64,000 nt of DNA, from positions 164,707 to 228,706 of the forward strand of contig NZ_JAMBNY010000006.1 of NCBI RefSeq assembly GCF_023715345.1, in the 5' to 3' direction. The notes beneath the pieces are model-generated. The model ran no database searches. It was not told the origin of the DNA and worked only from the letters and a program-made list of their open reading frames with translations. This DNA comes from Paenibacillus camelliae (GTDB taxonomy: Bacteria > Bacillota > Bacilli > Paenibacillales > Paenibacillaceae). Positions 58,228 to 64,000 of this stretch are shown one piece after another; positions within the stretch are counted from its first letter, which is position 1, and every line of letters begins with the position of its first letter. Position numbers and translations under genes: made by a program.

Positions 58228-59064
58228 TCAATCATTGCTATGTTGATCACGATATTGAGTTGGAGCAAGCTGCATTGTTTTTTTGAACATCTTAGAAAAC
58301 AGAAGTGGATCCTCGTAGCCTACCGAACGTGCGATGTCACCAACGGTCAGCGTTGTAGTGCTTAATAGCTCACACGCTTTACGCATGCGATAAGAGATTA
58401 GATAATCCTGCAAGCTAATCCCCATTACATCCTTGAACAATGCGCTCAAATAACTGCGCTGTAACCCGACGAATTGAGCAATAGATTGAACGGAAATTTT
58501 GTTGGCATAGTTCACTTCGATAAAATGAACAACCTGGGATATATAGTGCTCTTTGTTATTTTCTCTTGCTTTCTGCTTCATTTCTGAGCCACGACAATCG
58601 ATCATTGCGGATAGCCACAGATACAGCAGACCAGTCAGTCTTAGCTCGCGACCGGCATTCATCGTTTTAGAGTTCATCATTTGCTCGATGCTTTGTTCGA
58701 AGAACTCACTTTTTTCCCATGTATAGATTGGAGATTCGTCTGAAAGCTGGGCTTGACGGAGCAAGCCAGCAGCTTTAATGCCATTGAAGCCAATCCAGCA
58801 GTACGTCCACGGATCATGAGGGTCGGCTTCGTAGTAGCAGATTGTATCGGGTGTGACGAGAAAGCCTTGCCCTTTTTTTAGCTCATAGCGCTCGTTATTA
58901 ATTTCGAAGATACCTTTGCCGTCAAGAATATAGTGAAACTTATAGTACTCCCGCATAGCAGGACCGAAGGAATGTCCTGGGTCACATTTTTCTCGACCGT
59001 ATTGAATGAGATACAGATCAAGCTGATGAATATGCTGCGGAAGAAATTCAATGAATTTTTCCAC
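58228..59064 (-). CDS. AraC-family transcriptional regulator
   Basis: A 278-residue regulator with an N-terminal cupin-like sugar-binding domain (FHYILDGKGIFEINNERYELKKGQGFLVTPD) and a C-terminal double helix-turn-helix (SVQSIAQFVGLQRSYLSALF, TVGDIARSVGYEDPLLFSKMF). The start is GTG 59064 with AAGGA upstream. It follows the aldo/keto reductase by 11 bp, so the two form an operon. Relatives control sugar-use genes; here the reductase is the likely partner. Confidence 0.9.
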   Translation of the reverse strand: MEKFIEFLPQHIHQLDLYLIQYGREKCDPGHSFGPAMREYYKFHYILDGKGIFEINNERYELKKGQGFLVTPDTICYYEADPHDPWTYCWIGFNGIKAAGLLRQAQLSDESPIYTWEKSEFFEQSIEQMMNSKTMNAGRELRLTGLLYLWLSAMIDCRGSEMKQKARENNKEHYISQVVHFIEVNYANKISVQSIAQFVGLQRSYLSALFKDVMGISLQDYLISYRMRKACELLSTTTLTVGDIARSVGYEDPLLFSKMFKKTMQLAPTQYRDQHSND

Positions 59065-59075
59065 TTTAGTAGTCC

Positions 59076-60086
59076 TTACGCTTTCTTTCCTAAGTATTTC
59101 TCGACAATGGAATCTATTGCTGTTAGTTCCTCGCTAGTAAAGTTTAAGTTTTCGAGAGCAGCTACATTTTCTTCGATCTGGCTAACGCGACTTGCGCCAA
59201 TTAGAGCAGAAGTAACCTTTCCTTCGCGAAGCACCCATGCTAGAGCCATTTGTGCTAGGCTTTGTCCACGCTCGGCAGCCAGCTCGTTAAGCTCTTTCGC
59301 TACATGGACATGATTTTCTGTAATACTGTTCTCATTAAGAAACACAGAGTGACCTGCTGCGCGAGAATCTTGAGGGATGCCGTTAAAGTATTTATTAGTT
59401 AATATACCTTGCGCAAGCGGTAGGAAAGCAATGGTACCAATGCCTTCTTCTTTAAGGACGTCCTGTAGTCCATGCTCGATCCAGCGATCAATGATCGAGT
59501 AGCTTGGCTGATGAATAAGGCAAGGTGTACCAAGCTCTTTCAGTACTTTAGAGGCAGCAGCCGTTTGCTCAGCACTATAATTTGATAGACCGACGTACAG
59601 CGCTTTTCCTTGGCGCACAACATGGTCTAATGCAGCCATTGTTTCTTCGATTGGAGTATGTGGATCTGGGCGGTGATGATAGAAAATATCGACGTAATCT
59701 AGGCCAAGACGCTTTAAGCTTTGATCTAAGCTTGATACAAGATATTTACGAGAACCAAAGTCACCGTACGGGCCAGACCACATGCCATACCCAGCCTTTG
59801 TACTAATAATAAGTTCATCGCGATATGGAGCCATATCTAGCTTCATTATTTTCCCGAAATTCTCTTCAGCAGAACCAGGAGGCGGTCCATAATTGTTCGC
59901 AATATCAAAATGCGTAATACCAAGATCGAAAGAACGTCTTACCATGGCACGACCATTTTCGAATACGTCTTGTCCTCCAAAGTTATGCCATAAGCCTAGT
60001 GAGATGGCAGGGAGCAGTAGTCCGCTGTTGCCACAACGATTATATTTCATACTTTGATAGCGTTCAGTAGATGCAATATATGTCAT
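59076..60086 (-). CDS. Aldo/keto reductase (AKR14/YghZ type)
   Basis: A 336-residue NADPH-dependent reductase with the AKR catalytic set Asp-Tyr-Lys-His in THFDIANNYGPPPGSAEENFGK, the active-site TKAGYG and the YHHRPDPHTPIEET block. The YNRCGNSGLLLPAISLGLWHNFGG start is close to E. coli YghZ, which reduces L-glyceraldehyde 3-phosphate and other aldehydes. ATG 60086 is preceded by AGGAGAGG. The real substrate is unknown. Confidence 0.9.
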   Translation of the reverse strand: MTYIASTERYQSMKYNRCGNSGLLLPAISLGLWHNFGGQDVFENGRAMVRRSFDLGITHFDIANNYGPPPGSAEENFGKIMKLDMAPYRDELIISTKAGYGMWSGPYGDFGSRKYLVSSLDQSLKRLGLDYVDIFYHHRPDPHTPIEETMAALDHVVRQGKALYVGLSNYSAEQTAAASKVLKELGTPCLIHQPSYSIIDRWIEHGLQDVLKEEGIGTIAFLPLAQGILTNKYFNGIPQDSRAAGHSVFLNENSITENHVHVAKELNELAAERGQSLAQMALAWVLREGKVTSALIGASRVSQIEENVAALENLNFTSEELTAIDSIVEKYLGKKA

Positions 60087-60355
60087 TTTTACCTCTCCTA
60101 ACATAGTTTGATAGTTTTCATTATGCGCATTGTCCGTTGATTTGCATATAGATAATCGTCACTTCCATATGTCATAATGTTTGATTTGCGAATATGAACT
60201 CTTTTATTTATAAGGTAATTTTAAGTAATTCAATATTGCAAGAAGCTAAATAGAATAGTAGCAAAATATTGAAGTAAATTGACAAACCTATGATTATATT
60301 TGATAATTGGAGAGTATTTTCGACACGATAAAAATGATAGAAAGAAGGAGTTAGC
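60087..60355. promoter_or_regulatory. Divergent region between aldo/keto reductase and acyltransferase genes
   Basis: About 270 bases with promoters for both sides. The plus strand has TTGACA near 60279 and a TTTGATAAT stretch about 20 bases on, a possible but imperfect pair. Confidence 0.35.
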
Positions 60356-61555
60356 ATGGCTCAAGGAGCTACGATCGCTAAGAGAGAGAATATTCCAGAA
60401 CTGTCAATCGTTCGGGCGATCGCGATTATTGGCGTGCTGTCTGTTCACTCAACTTCTGTAGCAGTAAGTACAGGAATGATAGATTCCAATTGGTTCTTTC
60501 TCTATAATTTTGCCAACATCTTTTTGAAGTTTGGTACAACAACATTTATTTTCCTCAGCAGCTTTGTGTTGTTTTATAACTATTATGCTCGTCCGTTTAC
60601 AGCGAAGTTAGTTACGAATTTCTATAAACGCAGAATGCTATACATCATTGTTCCCTATATCGTATTTTCGCTATTTTACTATTTTTTAAGATTGTATCAG
60701 AGTGGTGCGATTCCGCCGGTCGGAGATATGATTAGCGACATTGCCTCAAGATTGCTGCATGGCAATGCTTATACGCATTTATATTTTGTATTCATTAGCG
60801 TTCAGTTTTACTTGATGTTTCCTATATTTTTGTGGCTTTTTAAAAAGTTTCCGAGACTAACACCTTGGCTTATCGTATTCGGTATTGTCGCGCAATGGAG
60901 CTTTTTCCTTATCAATAAATATGTTCTAGAAACTCCAGTAAAAGCGCGCGGTAGCTGGTCATTAAGCTATTTCTCCTATTATTTCCTTGGAGCATACCTC
61001 GGTATACATTGGGATAAATGCAAAAACTGGCTCATCGTATGCAAGGACAACTTTACCAAGAGTAGACTTGTCGGCTGGTTAGTCTTAGCACTCGTCTGGT
61101 TAACTGCTGGTCTTACACATGTTTATATTTGGCATCAAATGAGATTGAAGCTTGATAGCTACAATACATCATTTATTGATGCAGTTTGGAATTTGCATGC
61201 TTTAACTACAGCATTAGTATTACTAATGCTCAGCTTTATTATTTATCGAATGGGTTCAGGAGTGTTAAATAAGCTGCTTATGCGCTTAGGGGAATTGAGC
61301 TTTGGTATTTATTTATTCCACCCGTTCGTACTGTTAATCTATCGCAAGTTTCCACCTGAAACAGGAAATGTCATTGCGCATCATGCATGGTATGTAGGTG
61401 GTTTTGCTTCAGCTCTTGTAATTTCGTGGATTGTTGTTAGTACGATCGCTCGGTTTGTGCCGCAGCACTGGATTTTATTCGGCAACATTCCTGGCAACAA
61501 GCGTAAAAAGACAGCGCCACAGCAGCCCGCTCGTGGCATTGATGCTAAATCATAG
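60356..61555 (+). CDS. Membrane acyltransferase, family 3
   Basis: A 399-residue membrane protein with about ten helices. The conserved start has the LSIVRAIAIIGVLSVHS block with the R and H of acyltransferase-3 enzymes, and FGIYLFHPFVLL lies near the end. It moves an acyl group, often acetyl or succinyl, onto surface sugars. GAAGGAG precedes ATG 60356. The following gene is an exported polysaccharide deacetylase, so both probably modify the same polymer. Confidence 0.9.
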   Translation: MAQGATIAKRENIPELSIVRAIAIIGVLSVHSTSVAVSTGMIDSNWFFLYNFANIFLKFGTTTFIFLSSFVLFYNYYARPFTAKLVTNFYKRRMLYIIVPYIVFSLFYYFLRLYQSGAIPPVGDMISDIASRLLHGNAYTHLYFVFISVQFYLMFPIFLWLFKKFPRLTPWLIVFGIVAQWSFFLINKYVLETPVKARGSWSLSYFSYYFLGAYLGIHWDKCKNWLIVCKDNFTKSRLVGWLVLALVWLTAGLTHVYIWHQMRLKLDSYNTSFIDAVWNLHALTTALVLLMLSFIIYRMGSGVLNKLLMRLGELSFGIYLFHPFVLLIYRKFPPETGNVIAHHAWYVGGFASALVISWIVVSTIARFVPQHWILFGNIPGNKRKKTAPQQPARGIDAKS

Positions 61556-61585
61556 GTAAATTGTAAAGCTGAGAGGAGAATAGGT

Positions 61586-62440
61586 TTGAAGGCTCGCATA
61601 TTTTTGTTAGGTCTTGTATTTTTACTTTGTTTTGCGCCAGTTAATGAGGTATCTGCTAAAACCAAAAATACAAAGGTGTATTATCGCGATAAGGTCATTG
61701 TGTTGATGTATCACCATATCGATGCTGTAGAAAGCGGAGCAACGATCTCACCCGCTCGTTTCGGAACACATATGAAGCTACTTCATGAACGTGGCTACAA
61801 TGTGATATCGATGGATCAGTTTTATGATTTCATGCTAAAGGGTGGAGATGTTCCAAATAATGCTGTAGTCATTACGTTTGATGACGGATATGACAGCTAC
61901 CGCACATATGGCGTGAAACTTATGGATAAATACAATATGGTTGGCACTCATTTTATTATTGGTCAAAGCTCTGATCTTCATAATGTAAAAACTGCCCATT
62001 TAACTTGGGATGATATGCGTGACTTAAAGGAAAAAGGCCACAACTTCTACAATCACACTTACAACATGCATAACTATGCTCCTCTTGATAAAAGTGGAAA
62101 CAAGACAGGGCCTTTATTGACTAATCGAATTTATATTAAGGAAAAGGGCAGAGTCGAAACGCAAAAAGAATATGTGGAGCGAATTACTGATGATTTAGCT
62201 ACGATGGAGATGCGTCTAAAGGAAGAGCTTAATAATGAACACGGAATTATTGCTTTTCCATACGGTGCATATAATGCGACAGCTAAACAAGTATTAAAAG
62301 ACTTAGGTGTTAGCTTGTTCTTTACAATCAAGCCTGGCATTAATAAAGCAGGCTCAGATGAAGTATACAGACTTAATGCGGGTACACCGAAAATGACTGC
62401 AAATAAATTTGTAGAGCTACTAAAAAAATACCATGATTAA
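61586..62440 (+). CDS. Exported polysaccharide deacetylase (NodB/PgaB-IcaB type)
   Basis: A 284-residue exported enzyme; the signal peptide ends near residue 24 (EVSA). The NodB catalytic motif TFDDGYD is at about residues 95-101, and the metal-binding histidines are in NHTYNMHNYA, with the four-residue spacing of PgaB/IcaB-type enzymes. FPYGAYN is the third motif. It removes acetyl groups from N-acetylglucosamine polymers. The start is TTG 61586, supported by GAGAGGAGAATAGG. It lies 30 bp after the acyltransferase gene. Confidence 0.9.
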   Translation: MKARIFLLGLVFLLCFAPVNEVSAKTKNTKVYYRDKVIVLMYHHIDAVESGATISPARFGTHMKLLHERGYNVISMDQFYDFMLKGGDVPNNAVVITFDDGYDSYRTYGVKLMDKYNMVGTHFIIGQSSDLHNVKTAHLTWDDMRDLKEKGHNFYNHTYNMHNYAPLDKSGNKTGPLLTNRIYIKEKGRVETQKEYVERITDDLATMEMRLKEELNNEHGIIAFPYGAYNATAKQVLKDLGVSLFFTIKPGINKAGSDEVYRLNAGTPKMTANKFVELLKKYHD

Positions 62441-62452
62441 ATGGTTAGTAAG

Positions 62453-62487
62453 AAGCACTTGTCCGTGCGGCAAGTGCTTTTTCTTTT
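62453..62487 (+). terminator. Terminator after the polysaccharide deacetylase gene
   Basis: AAGCACTTG pairs with CAAGTGCTT, followed by TTTCTTTT. Confidence 0.85.
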
Positions 62488-62573
62488 GTCTGCTAAAATA
62501 AATGTGATATCTCGCTTCATTTGTTGGTAAACTATAACTATTGAATTGTAGATGATAAGGAAGGTGCTAAGTA

Positions 62574-63812
62574 ATGAATAGTTCGTGGAAACGAACGACC
62601 GCTTTCTTTCTGACCGGGCAAAGTATTTCAATGATCGGCTCGATGATTGTACAATATGCGATGATGTGGCATATTACATTAACCTTACAGTCAGGTATAG
62701 CGATGACCATATTTATTATTTGTGGTTTTTTGCCTAGTTTTTTTATATCACCGTTTGCAGGGGTTTGGGCAGATCGATTTGATCGTAAAAAGCTTATTAT
62801 CGCAGCAGATGCGATGATTGCGTTGGCGACATTAATACTGGCTGTTGTGTTTTTAATGGGGTATGAGGAAATATGGCTGCTGTTCTTGATGGCGGCTATT
62901 CGAGCAGTCGGTTCGGGTATACATATTCCTGCAGTAGGTGCTATTCTTCCGCAATTTGTACCTGAAGAGCATCTCATGCGTGTCAATGGGATTAATGGAA
63001 CGATCCAAGCATTAATGATGTTTATCTCACCGATTATTAGTGCGGGGCTGATATCAGTTACGTCATTAAGCAATATTTTCTTTATTGATGTCGTCACAGC
63101 GATACTTGCTATCGTTACGTTACTCTTATTTGTTCCAATTGCAGCACACGAAAGAAGTAAGCAGCAAGAGAAGGTAAGTTATTTTGAAGATATGAAGCTG
63201 GGGATTGCTTACGTTCGTCAGCATCCCTTCCTTAAAACATTATTAGTGTTCTTTGTCCTGTTTTTTGTCTTATTGGCACCTGCGTCATTTTTAACACCGC
63301 TGCAAACAACCCGGTCATTTGGTGATGATGTATGGAGGTTAACGGCACTTGAAATTGTGTTCTCTGTAGGAATGATGCTTGGTGGGGCTGCCATATCTAT
63401 GTGGGGAGGCTTCCGTAATCGTATTGTAACCATTTCTGCAGCCATTGCTTGGATGAGTATTTGTACGATTGCGCTTGGGATTGTACCTAACTTTATCGTG
63501 TATCTCGTATTTATGGGATTGTTTGGCGTAGCGATGCCATTTATGAATTCTCCGATGAACGTTATATTTCAAGAAAAGGTGGACCCGAATTATTTAGGTC
63601 GGGTATTCGGAATAGTAGGTATGATCTCGACATCCATGATGCCAATCGGAATGTTAATTTTTGGTCCACTGGCAGATGTTGTGTCGATTGAATCGTTACT
63701 CGTCATTACAGGTGGTATACTCGTTGTCCTGTGCTTATTATTTGGACGAAATCGAAAATTGCTGCAAGCTGGCGAGCCAGCTGTTTCATCTGCAGAAGCA
63801 TCAAATGAGTAG
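62574..63812 (+). CDS. MFS transporter, Mef/macrolide-efflux-like
   Basis: A 412-residue transporter with 12 helices. FAGVWADRFDRKKLII holds the MFS motif A, and the FLTGQSISMIGSMIVQYAMMWHI start and PMNVIFQEKVDPNYLGRVFG segment are like macrolide-efflux (MefA/E) and related exporters. GGAAGGTG precedes ATG 62574. The substrate is unknown; drug export is only a guess from homology. Confidence 0.9.
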   Translation: MNSSWKRTTAFFLTGQSISMIGSMIVQYAMMWHITLTLQSGIAMTIFIICGFLPSFFISPFAGVWADRFDRKKLIIAADAMIALATLILAVVFLMGYEEIWLLFLMAAIRAVGSGIHIPAVGAILPQFVPEEHLMRVNGINGTIQALMMFISPIISAGLISVTSLSNIFFIDVVTAILAIVTLLLFVPIAAHERSKQQEKVSYFEDMKLGIAYVRQHPFLKTLLVFFVLFFVLLAPASFLTPLQTTRSFGDDVWRLTALEIVFSVGMMLGGAAISMWGGFRNRIVTISAAIAWMSICTIALGIVPNFIVYLVFMGLFGVAMPFMNSPMNVIFQEKVDPNYLGRVFGIVGMISTSMMPIGMLIFGPLADVVSIESLLVITGGILVVLCLLFGRNRKLLQAGEPAVSSAEASNE

Positions 63813-63819
63813 TATAATA

Positions 63820-63852
63820 AGAACCTCTGCTTTTTAGGGAGGTTCTATTCTT
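63820..63852 (+). terminator. Terminator after the MFS gene
   Basis: AGAACCTC pairs with GAGGTTCT; T-rich tail ATTCTTG. Confidence 0.75.
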
Positions 63853-63946
63853 GTTTCTCATTCCTTTATTAAGTGAATCAATTTCATAATGCACTTCTCT
63901 AAATAAAGTCAGACGAACAGAATTTCTGAAATCTCATTTTTGAAGC

Positions 63947-64000
63947 TTAAGCTGCTTGTTGGTTGAATTGTTTATTGATGCGATCTACTGCTAATTTCGT
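63947..64000 (-). CDS. C-terminal end of an unidentified gene (runs off the window)
   Basis: On the minus strand an open frame of 17 codons ends in a stop at 63947, reading TKLAVDRINKQFNQQAA. The composition looks like a protein end, but too little is present to name it. Confidence 0.3.
   Translation of the reverse strand, partial: TKLAVDRINKQFNQQAA

Overview
The window looks like a chromosome segment of a spore-forming, low-to-moderate GC Firmicute, most likely a Paenibacillaceae-type Bacillales. Supporting signs are strong GGAGG-type ribosome sites with frequent GTG/TTG starts, a bacillithiol gene (bshB2 with yojF), a seven-gene Mrp antiporter operon, a BclB-type collagen-like exosporium protein beside a YheC/D spore-coat ATP-grasp gene, an SLH-anchored chitinase, and a Bacillus-style fadF-N-A-E set. 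No rRNA, insertion sequence, CRISPR array or complete prophage is visible. The only tRNA is tRNA-Asp.

Layout. 1-6.5 kb: a nickel-pincer nucleotide (NPN) cofactor locus (partial SDR, larE, gluconokinase-like kinase, larB, larC). larC is split into larC1 and larC2, and both halves are followed by related arrays of structured repeats. 6.5-13.1 kb: MATE pump, DUF4097 lipoprotein, ECF sigma/anti-sigma pair, yojF-bshB2, DUF402 gene, maltose acetyltransferase. 13.1-16.3 kb: an AT-rich accessory stretch with a 33-residue membrane peptide, two orphan exported proteins and a wrecked ssb gene. 16.3-22.9 kb: mrpABCDEFG (minus) and a divergent UspA-domain gene. 23-30.7 kb: sugar ABC operon with LacI regulator and operator, an MCP and a lipoprotein. 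30.8-43.1 kb: tRNA-Asp, then etfBA divergent from fadF-fadN-fadA-fadE-lcfA-thioesterase, a near-complete fatty-acid beta-oxidation island. 43.1-46.4 kb: small proteins, methionine aminopeptidase, sulfurtransferase and an orphan anchored protein. 46.8-56.8 kb: surface and spore section (GH18-SLH chitinase, ASRT-family protein, 1609-residue collagen-like protein, YheC/D). 57-64 kb: serine hydrolase, AraC regulator with aldo/keto reductase, acyltransferase with polysaccharide deacetylase, MFS pump, and the tail of one more gene.

How the genes work together. LarB, LarC1/C2 and LarE would build the NPN cofactor for a LarA-family racemase or epimerase that is not in the window; the kinase and SDR beside them suggest an aldonate such as gluconate or mannonate as substrate. 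In the fat-oxidation island LcfA activates fatty acids, FadE/FadN/FadA carry out the cycle, and electrons pass through EtfAB to FadF and menaquinone. The sugar transporter lacks its own ATPase and probably borrows a shared one. The least explained feature is the pair of repeat arrays around larC2. Each has one long hairpin whose inner and outer stems changed together between the copies, followed by tandem copies of the right arm in two interchangeable types. Other points worth checking are a probable ATT start codon in the YheC/D gene, a duplicated insert domain in the collagen protein, and two small membrane proteins.
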